Below the pieces are notes generated by a model. The model was not told the DNA's origin. It made no database searches and worked only from the letters and a program-made list of their open reading frames with translations. DNA of 64,000 nucleotides from assembly GCA_944326695.1 (NCBI GenBank), contig CALVEZ010000015.1:1-64000 (forward strand). The letters run 5' to 3'. This DNA is from Candidatus Bilophila faecipullorum (GTDB lineage: Bacteria; Desulfobacterota; Desulfovibrionia; Desulfovibrionales; Desulfovibrionaceae). A program made the position numbers and the translations under genes. Below, one piece after another: positions 27,146 to 36,013 of this stretch. Within the stretch, counting starts at the first letter, position 1; each line of letters begins with the position of its first letter.

Positions 27146-28015
27146 ATGTCGCCGCGCTCAACGGAAACGACGGGGTATCTTTATGTATTCGCGGCCGCAT
27201 TGCTGTGGTCGATGATTGGCCCTTTTTCCAAAAACTGCATTGAGGCCGGACTCTCGCCCCTTGAGGTGGCGTTCTGGCGGGCGGCCCTTGGCGGGGCCTG
27301 CTTCTTTTTTCAGATCGCGCGTTGGGGCGGGCTGCGCCTTCCTCTCCGGCACGCCCTCCTCTTCGGTGTCTTCGGCCTTTTCACCATCAGCGTCTTTTAC
27401 AGTTCCCTCCAGATCGCCATCGAACTGAGCGGCGCGGCCACGGCCATGGTGCTCCTGTATACCGCCCCCGCCTGGGTAGCGGTCTTCGCGCGCGTGCTGT
27501 TTCATGAGTCGCTCTCTGGCCGCAAGCTCCTCGCCCTCCTGCTCGCAATGGGCGGTACCGCGCTGGTCTGCTTCTCCGGAGGGAGCCTTGCCGCCGCGCC
27601 CTCAGCCCTCGGCATCGCCGCCGGGCTGATTTCCGGCCTGACCTATGCGGCCCATTTCCCCATCTACCTGTGGTGGAAATCACGCTACTCCACGGCCACC
27701 CTCTATGCCTACATGCTGCTGGGCGGCGTGTTGGCGCTCGCGCCCTTCGTCGACTTCGCTCCTACCCGCTCCGCATGGGTCTGGGCCAATCTGCTGGCTC
27801 TCGGCGTCCTTTCCTCCTACGTCGCCTACCTCGCCTCCTGCCGCAGCCTGCAACTCATCAGCCCGGTCAAAGCCGCTGTCATCGGCAACATCGAGCCGGT
27901 GCTCGGAACCTTTTGGGTGTGGCTGCTGTGGCATGAAAACTTTTCGCCCATCGGCTGGACGGGCAGCGCGCTGGTCATCTCCGCCGTCTTCCTCCTGACC
28001 CTCGAACGGAAATGA
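27146..28015 (+). CDS. EamA/DMT-superfamily transporter
   Basis: A 289-residue protein with about ten membrane helices in two EamA repeats: YLYVFAAALLWSMIGPFSKN at the start, AIELSGAATAMVLLYTAPAW at the end of the first repeat, and VKAAVIGNIEPVLGTFWVWL near the end of the second. Members export amino acids, nucleotides or other metabolites; the substrate is unknown. ATG 27146 is preceded by CAGGAGGCCGCC. Probably co-transcribed with the B3/B4 gene (135 bases apart). A long perfect hairpin follows. Confidence 0.9.
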   Translation: MSPRSTETTGYLYVFAAALLWSMIGPFSKNCIEAGLSPLEVAFWRAALGGACFFFQIARWGGLRLPLRHALLFGVFGLFTISVFYSSLQIAIELSGAATAMVLLYTAPAWVAVFARVLFHESLSGRKLLALLLAMGGTALVCFSGGSLAAAPSALGIAAGLISGLTYAAHFPIYLWWKSRYSTATLYAYMLLGGVLALAPFVDFAPTRSAWVWANLLALGVLSSYVAYLASCRSLQLISPVKAAVIGNIEPVLGTFWVWLLWHENFSPIGWTGSALVISAVFLLTLERK

Positions 28016-28027
28016 CGTCGTCAACAG

Positions 28028-28074
28028 CATACGAAGCGGCCTCCTGCCTTCAAGACAGGGGGCCGCTTCGTATG
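28028..28074. terminator. Long perfect hairpin after the EamA gene
   Basis: CATACGAAGCGGCC (28028-28041) and GGCCGCTTCGTATG (28061-28074) form a 14-bp perfect stem. There is no T-run after it, so it may be an mRNA-stabilising hairpin or a weak bidirectional terminator rather than a standard one. Confidence 0.55.
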
Positions 28075-28443
28075 CCATAAGCCGATCCGTTCCCCTCCAT
28101 CTCGGTGCCGAGGGCTGCGTACGGGAAATCGGGCGGATCAAAGGACCGGGCGTCTCTTTGGTCCGTCCGAAAGGGACCTTTTACATCATGATCACGCTGT
28201 CCGGCTGGGAAACGCCCCGGGAGGCGGCGGAGGCCCTGCCTGATGCGGGGCTGGCAGCCGTCCCGTGGGATGACCGACATCTGCGGATTTCCTCCGCCAA
28301 CGCCTCCGACAAGCTCGCGGCATGGACCGCATGGAAAAGGCCCTTGTGCGGCGATGGGACTAGCGTGGCGGAAATGAGCCGCCGCTTTCCGGCTTTTTTC
28401 CGCCGCTCCCCGGCCCTGCCGCACGTCTCAACCGATTTGTCGG
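28075..28443. other. Stretch between EamA hairpin and TetR gene
   Basis: About 370 bases. A frame of 128 codons starting at 28158 overlaps the TetR gene on the opposite strand and has no motifs. I see nothing else. Confidence 0.4.
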
Positions 28444-29040
28444 CTACGAAAAGGCGGCAACGGTGGCCTCGTCGAAAAGAGACGCCAGCGTGCGCCGGAC
28501 CACCGCCTCGCCCATCTCCCGGCTCGGATGCATCCGGGCCATAAGCTTGATGGCCCATACCTGCATCTGGACGAAGAGGGCGGCCTCCTCCGGCGTAACG
28601 CCGGGACGCAGGCCCGGAGCGGCGGCCAAACCGTCCCGCAAGAGGCCCCGGATGCGCTCCATATAGCCTTCCACCGCCTCGGTGAATTCCGGCATATCTT
28701 CGGAAATGCTCATGATACTGTTGACCAGAAAGCAGCCCCGCCGTCTGGGATCGTCAAAACTTTCCAGCGCGTGATCCAGCACGGCCCGCACTTGCGCCGC
28801 ACCCGGCGGCACCGAGGCCAGCAACGTTTCGATGCCCTCCACCGTCTTCTGACCATAGGCGTCGAGCGCGGCCAACATGATGCCCTTCTTGCTGCCGAAA
28901 CGGGCATAGAGGCTCGGCGCGTTGACGCCCGTCTCCTGTACGAGCGTGCTGACCGGGGTGGCCGCATAGCCCCTCTCCCATAAACATTCAATGATTTCCT
29001 GTAACAATACATCCTGATCATAGGATGGGGGTCTGCCCAT
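28444..29040 (-). CDS. TetR/AcrR-family repressor, divergent from rhodanese-rclA
   Basis: A 198-residue regulator: MGRPPSYDQDVLLQEIIECL, then ATPVSTLVQETGVNAPSLYA and RFGSKKGIMLAALDAYGQKT form the HTH and first helices; the C-terminal domain has RGCFLVNSIMS and VQMQVWAIKLMARM. ATG 29040 follows GGAGG; a GTG five codons earlier is less likely. The divergent promoter carries a perfect 16-bp palindrome, so it probably represses the rhodanese-rclA genes and perhaps itself. The inducer could be an oxidant or electrophile, judged only from the target genes. Confidence 0.9.
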   Translation of the reverse strand: MGRPPSYDQDVLLQEIIECLWERGYAATPVSTLVQETGVNAPSLYARFGSKKGIMLAALDAYGQKTVEGIETLLASVPPGAAQVRAVLDHALESFDDPRRRGCFLVNSIMSISEDMPEFTEAVEGYMERIRGLLRDGLAAAPGLRPGVTPEEAALFVQMQVWAIKLMARMHPSREMGEAVVRRTLASLFDEATVAAFS

Positions 29041-29073
29041 GACGTCCTCCTTCACCGATGCGCGAAAAAAACC

Positions 29074-29101
29074 TTGACAAGCACGGCAACAAGGGTATTT
29101 T
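29074..29101 (+). promoter_or_regulatory. Promoter of the rhodanese-rclA genes
   Basis: TTGACA at 29074-29079, spacer 16, TATTTT at 29096-29101. The -10 overlaps the palindromic operator, as expected for repression by the divergent TetR protein. Confidence 0.65.
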
Positions 29102-29114
29102 AATGATCATTAAA
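29099..29114. promoter_or_regulatory. Perfect palindromic operator for the divergent TetR regulator
   Basis: TTTAATGATCATTAAA reads the same on both strands. It lies between the divergent TetR and rhodanese genes, overlapping the -10 of the latter. Confidence 0.75.
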
Positions 29115-29169
29115 TAAAAAAACAACTCTTTTTTTCCGCCCCGGCGCAACCCTTACCTTCGGAGGAACC

Positions 29170-29583
29170 ATGAAACGCCTTACCGCCCCCTGCCTTGGCC
29201 TTGTGATGGCCTGCCTGCTCCTGCTCACCGCCGTCCAGATCACCCCTGCCGCCGACCTCCCCGCTTCGGGAGCCCTCACGCCAGCGCAGGCGCTTGAGGT
29301 CATGAAAAGCCTCGGGGACAAGCTCGCCGTCGTCGATGTGCGCACTCCCGAGGAATTCGCGCAGGGCCACGTCCCCGGCGCTCTCCTTCTGCCCGTCCAG
29401 ACGCTGGAAGAAGAGATGGACAAGGTACCCGCCGACCGGCCCGTCCTGCTCCTCTGCCGTACCGGACATCGTGCCGGCATAGCATACAAGATGATCCGCA
29501 AGGCGCGGCCTGATCAAAAAACGCTATGGTTTCTTAAGGGAATCCCCGTCTATGCCGCTGACGGTACCTTTTCTTTTCGTTAA
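29170..29583 (+). CDS. Exported rhodanese-domain protein
   Basis: A 137-residue protein with an N-terminal signal peptide (LGLVMACLLLLTAVQITPAAA-like, cleaved after about residue 30) and a single rhodanese domain: VVDVRTPEEFAQGHVPGALL and the active-site loop LLLCRTGHRAG (Cys about residue 96). It should act in the periplasm as a sulfurtransferase or thiol carrier. Ribosome site CGGAGGAACC before ATG. It is followed after 27 bases by an RclA-like flavoprotein, so both are controlled by the TetR operator. Confidence 0.9.
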   Translation: MKRLTAPCLGLVMACLLLLTAVQITPAADLPASGALTPAQALEVMKSLGDKLAVVDVRTPEEFAQGHVPGALLLPVQTLEEEMDKVPADRPVLLLCRTGHRAGIAYKMIRKARPDQKTLWFLKGIPVYAADGTFSFR

Positions 29584-29610
29584 GATCGATGAAAAAACAA
29601 AGGACGCAGC

Positions 29611-30984
29611 ATGAACAGGCACTATGACGCTATCATTATCGGATTCGGGAAGGGAGGCAAGACGCTCGCCGCGCATCTGGCCGACAAGGGCCAATCCGTC
29701 GCGGTCATCGAACGCTCGGAAAAAATGTACGGCGGGACCTGCATCAATATTGCCTGCATCCCCACCAAAACGCTGGTGCACGACGCCAAGCGCAGCGCCT
29801 CCTGCGGGGAGCTGGATTTTCCGGCCAAGGCCAAGGCGTACCGGCGTGCCATCGCCCGCAAGAACGAAGTGACGGCGTTCCTGCGCGAAAAGAACTATAG
29901 CATGCTGGCGAACCGTGACAACGTGGACGTGATTACGGGCACGGCTTCGTTCCGTTCCCCGCATGAGGTGGAGGTCGCCGCAGCCGCCGGGACGCTGGTC
30001 CTTTCGGCGGACAGCTTCTTCATCAACACCGGTGGGGAAACGGTCATCCCTCCCATTGAGGGCGTGCGCGACAGCCGCCGCGTCTACGTCAGCACGACCA
30101 TGCTCGATCTTGAGGAGCTTCCCCGCCGCCTTGCCATCCTCGGCGCGGGGTACATCGCGCTGGAATTCGCCTCCTTCTATGCGGAATTCGGGTCGGAAGT
30201 GACGATCCTCGAACGCGGCCCCCGTTTCCTCCCCCGCGAGGACGCGGACGTCGCACAAAGCGTGCGCGACTCTCTGGAAGCCCGCGGCGTGTCCATCGTC
30301 ACCGGGACGGCCATCCGCTCGGTGAAGGACGGGGAACACGACACCACGGTCCTCTATACTGTGGACGGCGAAGAACGGCGCCTCGCCGTGGATGCCGTGC
30401 TTCTGGCCACGGGCCGCCGCCCCCATACGGAAGGGCTGCATCCGGAAGCAGCAGGTGTCCGGCTTGATGAGCGGGGGGCGATTGTGGTCAACGAACGCCT
30501 GCAAACCTCGGTCCCCCATATCTGGGCGCTGGGCGACGTCAAGGGCGGGCCGCAGTTCACCTATATTTCTCTGGATGACTTCCGCATTGTCCGGGATGCC
30601 CTCTCCGGGAAAAACACCCGCTCCATCAACGACCGCGATCCTGCCTACGCCGTGTTCATGGACCCGCCGCTGGCCCGGGTGGGGCTGACGGAAGAGGCCG
30701 CCCGCGCCCAAGGGCGGGATGTCCGGGTCGCCGTGCTCCCCGCCGGGGCCGTTCCCCGCGCCCGGGTCATCGACCAAACGGAAGGGCTGCTCAAAGCCGT
30801 GGTCGACGCCCAATCAGGGGCCATCCTCGGCTGCGCCCTGCACTGCGCCGAAGCGGGAGAAATGATCAATACCGTGGAAGCCGCCATCCGGGCGGGCAAG
30901 GACTATACATTCCTGCGGGACATGATCTTCACCCATCCGTCCATGACGGAAGCCCTTAACGATCTCTTCGGCAAGATCAGCTAG
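29611..30984 (+). CDS. rclA: RclA-like pyridine nucleotide-disulfide oxidoreductase
   Basis: A 457-residue flavoprotein: FAD motif IIIGFGKGGKTLA, redox-active disulfide Cys44/Cys49 in YGGTCINIACIPTKTLVHDA, NAD(P) motif AILGAGYIALEFASFYAEFG, FAD motif IWALGDVKGG, and C-terminal IFTHPSMTEALNDLF. The sequence follows E. coli RclA closely (KTLVHDA, QFTYISLDD, THPSM). RclA is a cupric reductase that protects against reactive chlorine. No RclR activator is present; a TetR protein takes its place. Mercuric reductase-like enzymes are the alternative, but they carry a C-terminal cysteine pair that is missing here. Confidence 0.88.
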   Translation: MNRHYDAIIIGFGKGGKTLAAHLADKGQSVAVIERSEKMYGGTCINIACIPTKTLVHDAKRSASCGELDFPAKAKAYRRAIARKNEVTAFLREKNYSMLANRDNVDVITGTASFRSPHEVEVAAAAGTLVLSADSFFINTGGETVIPPIEGVRDSRRVYVSTTMLDLEELPRRLAILGAGYIALEFASFYAEFGSEVTILERGPRFLPREDADVAQSVRDSLEARGVSIVTGTAIRSVKDGEHDTTVLYTVDGEERRLAVDAVLLATGRRPHTEGLHPEAAGVRLDERGAIVVNERLQTSVPHIWALGDVKGGPQFTYISLDDFRIVRDALSGKNTRSINDRDPAYAVFMDPPLARVGLTEEAARAQGRDVRVAVLPAGAVPRARVIDQTEGLLKAVVDAQSGAILGCALHCAEAGEMINTVEAAIRAGKDYTFLRDMIFTHPSMTEALNDLFGKIS

Positions 30985-31016
30985 GCTTCCCCGGCAATGA
31001 GGCTTCTTCCTCAAAA

Positions 31017-31090
31017 GGATTTTTTATAACATAGGCCAAGCGTTAAGCTTTTAAGAACCTCCCGCCTAGCGGGAGGTTTTCTTTCCATAC
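31017..31090 (-). mobile_element. Solo IS200-type left end, inverted copy
   Basis: About 70 bases (TTATAACATAGGC, AAGCTTTTAAGAACC, then the hairpin CCTCCCGCctaGCGGGAGG) match the reverse complement of 33171-33235, the left end of the IS200-like element. No transposase is attached. It lies directly downstream of the cyuA terminator and faces the full element 2 kb away. Confidence 0.8.
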
Positions 31091-31117
31091 AAAAAGGACG
31101 AACCTTCCGGTTCGTCC
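31091..31117 (-). terminator. Terminator of cyuA
   Basis: Read on the minus strand: GGACGAACC ggaa GGTTCGTCC followed by TTTTTGTATGG. Perfect 9-bp stem with a T-run, about 50 bases after the cyuA stop. Confidence 0.85.
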
Positions 31118-31168
31118 TCCATGTACGCCATTGCTCCCCCCGGTCTTTCCGGGCAAGAGAGCCCGTCC

Positions 31169-32446
31169 TTAGGAAGCACTCATCCGGGCCTGCCGCGTCA
31201 TGAGCCCGATCATGACTGAATCCGCCGCGCTGAATATCTTTTCGTTGAACTCGCGGAGGGTAAGGCCCAGTTCGTGGATATCCGGGCTGATGATCCCCTG
31301 CGGGCTCTGGATACCCTTGTCTTCGAGGGCCAGCATAGCCGCGACCCACGCCTCGCTCGCCGCGCTGCTGACCTTGAGGCCGCACGATTCCTTGGCCCCG
31401 TCGCAGATCATGCCGAGCAGCGTCCCCACCAGCGTGATGGCCGCGTGCTCGGCCTGCCGGGGCGTGCCGCCGTAGAGACGGACAATGCCGGATGCCGCGC
31501 CCGCGCCCGCAGCCACGGCGCAGCCGCAGGTCGGGGTCAGCCGCCCCGTATAGGCCTTGATGTAGCCGCATACCAGATGGCTCAGGGCCAACGCTTCGGC
31601 CAGCGACCGCTCGTCCGCGCCGAGTGCCTGCGCGGTCACGGCCACGGGGATGACCGCCACAATGCCGTGGTTGCCGGAACCCGCGCTGCTCATGACCGCC
31701 ACGTCCCCGCCGCTCATCCGCAGGTCCGAGGCCGCGCCCGCAATGGCCTTGATACGATCCTGCAAGGAACCGTCCGTATTGTACTTGGCAAGCGTCTTCC
31801 CGATGCCGAGGCCGGAAGGTGCACTGTCGGCGTGGTCGAGGATGGCCATGTTCATCCGGGCCCCTTCCAGCATCTGGGCACCAATGGCGTCGTCAATGCT
31901 CATGGCGAGGTCCCACAGGTCCTGAAAACGCAGGGACATGAGTTCTTCCGTCCAGTCGTCGCCCGCCTGCGCCGTGAAAGGCTGCTCGAACACGGTCTGA
32001 CCATCCGCCACAATCCGCTCGACGTGATCGTGCTTGTGCGCAACCGTGCATGAAACCGTATGCGCCTCGGAGACCAGCGTTACCGTCGCCCACATGGACG
32101 GCTTGTCCTGCACCACTTCTTCCGTAATGCGGCCTTCCTCAATGAAGGCTTGCGCCCGCGCCACCGTTTCGGGGGCGAGGCCCTCCAGCGCCATGAGCCC
32201 TTTATCCGGGTCCCCCCCCAACGCCCCCAGCACGCAGGCCAACGTCAGCCCGCGCAGGCCGCTCGTGCCGGGGATGCCCACGGAACGCCCATTCTTATAG
32301 ATGGCTACGGACATGGAAAGGCGGATGCGCAGTACGGCATCCGGCAGATGGCGCGCGGCCACCGCCGCTGCATAGGCCACCGCGCCCGGCTCGGTGCAGC
32401 CGAGGGTCGGTTTCACTTCGCTCCGAAAAAACGCATGCAGATTCAT
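31169..32446 (-). CDS. cyuA: L-cysteine desulfidase / serine dehydratase-like protein CyuA (YhaM, UPF0597)
   Basis: A 425-residue cytoplasmic Fe-S enzyme family member that degrades cysteine to pyruvate, ammonia and sulfide. Motifs: EVKPTLGCTEPGAVAYAAA at the N terminus (conserved Cys16), GIPGTSGLRG, AGSGNHGIVAVIPV, TPTCGCAVAAGAGAASG and MICDGAKESCGLKVSSA, whose cysteines would hold the cluster. Full family length. Sulfide from cysteine fits a sulfidogenic gut-type anaerobe. Flanked by inverted IS200-type ends, so it may have been rearranged. It contains a C8 run at 32211-32218 on the plus strand without effect on the frame. Confidence 0.92.
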   Translation of the reverse strand: MNLHAFFRSEVKPTLGCTEPGAVAYAAAVAARHLPDAVLRIRLSMSVAIYKNGRSVGIPGTSGLRGLTLACVLGALGGDPDKGLMALEGLAPETVARAQAFIEEGRITEEVVQDKPSMWATVTLVSEAHTVSCTVAHKHDHVERIVADGQTVFEQPFTAQAGDDWTEELMSLRFQDLWDLAMSIDDAIGAQMLEGARMNMAILDHADSAPSGLGIGKTLAKYNTDGSLQDRIKAIAGAASDLRMSGGDVAVMSSAGSGNHGIVAVIPVAVTAQALGADERSLAEALALSHLVCGYIKAYTGRLTPTCGCAVAAGAGAASGIVRLYGGTPRQAEHAAITLVGTLLGMICDGAKESCGLKVSSAASEAWVAAMLALEDKGIQSPQGIISPDIHELGLTLREFNEKIFSAADSVMIGLMTRQARMSAS

Positions 32447-32778
32447 AAAGCCTCCGATAACCGCAGATGTGCGGGAAAAAGCGAACAGGACGGTGCGGGA
32501 ACGGGATGCGCCCGCTGACCACGTGGGAAAGACAGGTCTCCCCTTTCAAGAAGCATTCCAGCGTCATCATCAAGTAACCATGAGAAATCGTTTGTCATTA
32601 TGTCAGAGGCGTCTTTTTTCTCATCAATACACATTTTTCTCATAAGAATGAGAAAAATACCATACGAAAAAAGCGGCTGCATAGTGCAACCGCTTTTTCC
32701 AGCGCCTCCCCCAACACACTTGTTATCCCTGATTCCCCATTTGGAAAGGTCACTATTAAGTCGCTTCATGCAGTCCTT
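32447..32778. other. Region upstream of cyuA with two hairpins
   Basis: No gene. It has a perfect 11-bp inverted repeat ATTTTTCTCAT/ATGAGAAAAAT at 32633-32658 and a terminator-like hairpin AAAAAGCGG..CCGCTTTTT at 32668-32698. The cyuA promoter should lie in the left half, but no clear boxes were seen. Confidence 0.5.
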
Positions 32779-33030
32779 AATAGGCGCATCTCAAAACGCG
32801 CTATCCTCTGCACGGATAAAGAAGTGGCTTATAAGACGTTTACGAGGCATAACGGTATCAAGCTTGTGCAGATTGAGTCTGGTATTGCTAAACTTGGGGT
32901 CTATCACATTCAGTACATCAACGCTTATCACTTCCGATTGAAAGCCTTCATCGGAAGGTTTAAAGGCATAGCCACCAAGTATCTGAACAATTACTTGGTG
33001 TGGAACAATGCTATAATAGAGACTGCCATG
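32779..33030 (+). pseudogene. IS1595-family transposase C-terminal fragment
   Basis: The frame reads ILCTDKEVAYKTFTRHNGIK, VYHIQYINAYHFRLKAFIGR and GIATKYLNNYLVWNN, the end of an ISXO2-like (IS1595) transposase. The N-terminal zinc-binding part and most of the catalytic core are missing. Sense of the frame is lost after WNN. Confidence 0.82.
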
Positions 33031-33130
33031 ACCAGAGTTGGAATTTTGCGACAAGTTTTAAAAGCCGTTGTATTCACACTGTGGCTCGACATAGGTTGTC
33101 GACCAGCGGTTCCCGTACCACTTTCAGCAT

Positions 33131-33169
33131 AAGAGCCAGCAACACGAAGTTGCTGGCTCTTCTTGTATG
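33131..33169 (+). terminator. Hairpin terminator next to the IS200 left end
   Basis: AAGAGCCAGCAAC / GTTGCTGGCTCTT, 13-bp perfect stem with loop ACGAA (33131-33143 and 33149-33161), followed by CTTGTATGG and then the IS left end. Confidence 0.7.
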
Positions 33170-33233
33170 GAAGAAAACCTCCCGCTAGGCGGGAGGTTCT
33201 TAAAAGCTTAAAGCTTTGCCTATGTTATAAAAA

Positions 33234-33299
33234 CTCCTTTTGATTTGTTAGCAACAACTCGCGGTCTGGCAACTGCAAGCGGCAACAAATCAAAAGGAG
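33234..33299 (+). promoter_or_regulatory. Stem-loop hiding the tnpA ribosome site
   Basis: CTCCTTTTGATTTGTT (33234-33249) pairs perfectly with AACAAATCAAAAGGAG (33284-33299), whose AGGAG is the tnpA ribosome-binding site. IS200 is known to limit transposase translation with such 5' structures. Confidence 0.8.
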
Positions 33300-33305
33300 G
33301 TCACA

Positions 33306-33756
33306 ATGGGTGACGTTCAAAGCTTAGCTCACACCAAATGGAACTGCAAATATCATGTGGTATTTGCCCCGAAATATCGCAGGCAGGTTTTCTACGGCGA
33401 AAAGAAGCGTGAAATTGGTGAGATATTGCGCAAACTATGTGAATGGAAAGGGGTGGCGATTCTTGAAGCGGAATGTTGCCCGGATCACATACATATGTTG
33501 CTTGAAATACCGCCCAAGATGAGCGTATCAGGCTTTATGGGCTATCTAAAGGGCAAGAGCAGCCTGATGCTCTATGAACGATTTGGTGATCTGATACCGC
33601 AATCGCGAATTTTGGTGCCGTGGATACTATGTGGACACGGTAGGAAAGAACAAGGAAAAGATAAAGGAGTACATACGGAAACAACTTGAAGAAGACAAAG
33701 TAGGCACACAACTTTCCCTTCCCTATCCGGGCAGCCCGTTTACGGGCCGCAAGTAA
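33306..33756 (+). pseudogene. tnpA: IS200-type transposase TnpA, frameshifted
   Basis: A Y1 HUH single-strand transposase. The N-terminal part is intact: HTKWNCKYHVVFAPKYRR and the metal motif CCPDHIHMLLEIPPKMS. After YERFGDL the frame breaks near 33597, and the homologous sequence resumes one frame over as YRNREFWCRGYYVDTVGKNK (nucleophile tyrosine region) to PGSPFTGRK, stop at 33756. Two bases appear missing where DLKYRN is expected. In the present frame the protein loses its catalytic tyrosine and would be inactive. Confidence 0.85.
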
Positions 33757-34041
33757 CAGAAATGCCAATGCCAGATCGTTATGCGCCTGTTAGGGCGCTG
33801 CTGGTAACAGAGCCTTATAGGCGCATATGAAGAACCACCGGCTATGCCGGTGGGTCCCTTTTTGGGGCTTTCCCGCCTTTTTCCGCTTTTTTGTTCCCTT
33901 CCTGCCCCCCTTTCTTCCTTTTCCCCCTCTTTTTGTCTCTGTTGAAGCGGGTTTTGCCCGCAGGAGCGCCTTGCCAGTCTCATGGCTCTTGTGTATTTTG
34001 AGTTTCCGAGCAAACCGCTTTTGGCGCATGCCCGCAGGTGA

Positions 34042-35091
<1,050 letters not shown>

Positions 35092-35113
35092 TTTTTTCTG
35101 ATTTGAGTATCTT

Positions 35114-35146
35114 ATCCCCCAAGCTGTCGGTTTGGGGGATTTTTTT
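35114..35146 (+). terminator. Terminator of ilvC
   Basis: ATCCCCCAA gctgtcggt TTGGGGGAT followed by TTTTTT. Confidence 0.9.
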
Positions 35147-35157
35147 ATGCGCGGCGC

Positions 35158-35946
35158 TCAGGGAAGCGGGTGCGGCGCGACACCTTCCCGGCTGGCTTCC
35201 GGCTGGAGGCCGGAACAGACTTTATAGGCTTTGGCCTTGGCCCGCAGAAGGAGAGGGGTGAGAGGGAGCCGGGCCTGCGTGTCCACGCATACGCCGAGGT
35301 AGGCCCCAATAGGCAGGGCCGTCTGCACGGCGTTCGCCCGGCCCCAAAAGCCTTTTTTCCTCCATGTGGAACTGGGGCCGAGCAGAACGGAACGCGCGGC
35401 GATCCGCCCGGAAGGGCACAGGCGCCGGATGAGGCGGGAAAGCGACCAGAAGTTCATGCGCCGTACATGGTGCCCCGGCTGCGGCGGGGTACGGCGCAAG
35501 AGGCTCGTCGCATGGTAGAGCGAGAAGCTGTTCATGGTCCCGATGATCACGCCACGGCTCGCCACCCGGAAGGCTTCGGCAAGGACATCCTCGGGGTTTT
35601 CCACATATTCAAGGAGGCTCAACAGGGAAACGTAGTCAAATTCCTTGTCGTCGAAAGGCAGATAGTCGGATTTCCCAAGCTGGAAGTCCGCCCGGTTGCC
35701 CATGCGCTCGCGGGCCGCCTCGATCAGTTCGGGGCTGGTGTCGAAACCGGTTACGTCAAAACCGTAATGCCAAAGCATTTCCAGAAAGACGCCCGCCCCG
35801 CAGCCCACGTCAAGAAGCGTCTTGCCCCGGCGCGGCCATTGGGACACAAGGCGCTGGAAGAGGCTGTTTTCTTGCGAGAGGGCGTATTCCCCTTCCGGAG
35901 TGGCGTACCAGTCGTGAAGACGGCGGACTGTTTCGGCGTTCCACAT
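35158..35946 (-). CDS. Class I SAM-dependent methyltransferase
   Basis: A 262-residue enzyme with SAM motif LLDVGCGAGVFLEMLW (about residues 40-55), the acidic residue after beta2 in VTGFDTSPELIEAAR, and FDYVSLLSLLEYVENPEDVL as motif IV region (UbiE/Methyltransf_11 type). The C-terminal part is basic and specific to this group. The substrate is unknown. It is the last of three minus-strand genes with the nuclease and a small conserved protein, separated from the nuclease by 67 bases. Confidence 0.85.
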   Translation of the reverse strand: MWNAETVRRLHDWYATPEGEYALSQENSLFQRLVSQWPRRGKTLLDVGCGAGVFLEMLWHYGFDVTGFDTSPELIEAARERMGNRADFQLGKSDYLPFDDKEFDYVSLLSLLEYVENPEDVLAEAFRVASRGVIIGTMNSFSLYHATSLLRRTPPQPGHHVRRMNFWSLSRLIRRLCPSGRIAARSVLLGPSSTWRKKGFWGRANAVQTALPIGAYLGVCVDTQARLPLTPLLLRAKAKAYKVCSGLQPEASREGVAPHPLP

Positions 35947-36013
35947 GCGGGCCTCCCCATGATGTTTCCATGTGACGGAAGCCTACACTTTTGCAGAAGG
36001 GCAGGGAAGCCCC

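Larger units (their letters stand above)
33171..33862 (+). mobile_element. IS200-type insertion sequence (IS200/IS605 superfamily)
   Basis: About 0.7 kb with a subterminal left hairpin (ACCTCCCGCtaGGCGGGAGGT, 33178-33197), a single tnpA frame, and a right-end hairpin ACCACCGGctatgCCGGTGGGT near 33835-33856. No inverted terminal repeats and no tnpB, as expected for the IS200 group. The exact ends are estimates. The transposase carries a frameshift, so this copy is probably not autonomous. Confidence 0.8.
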
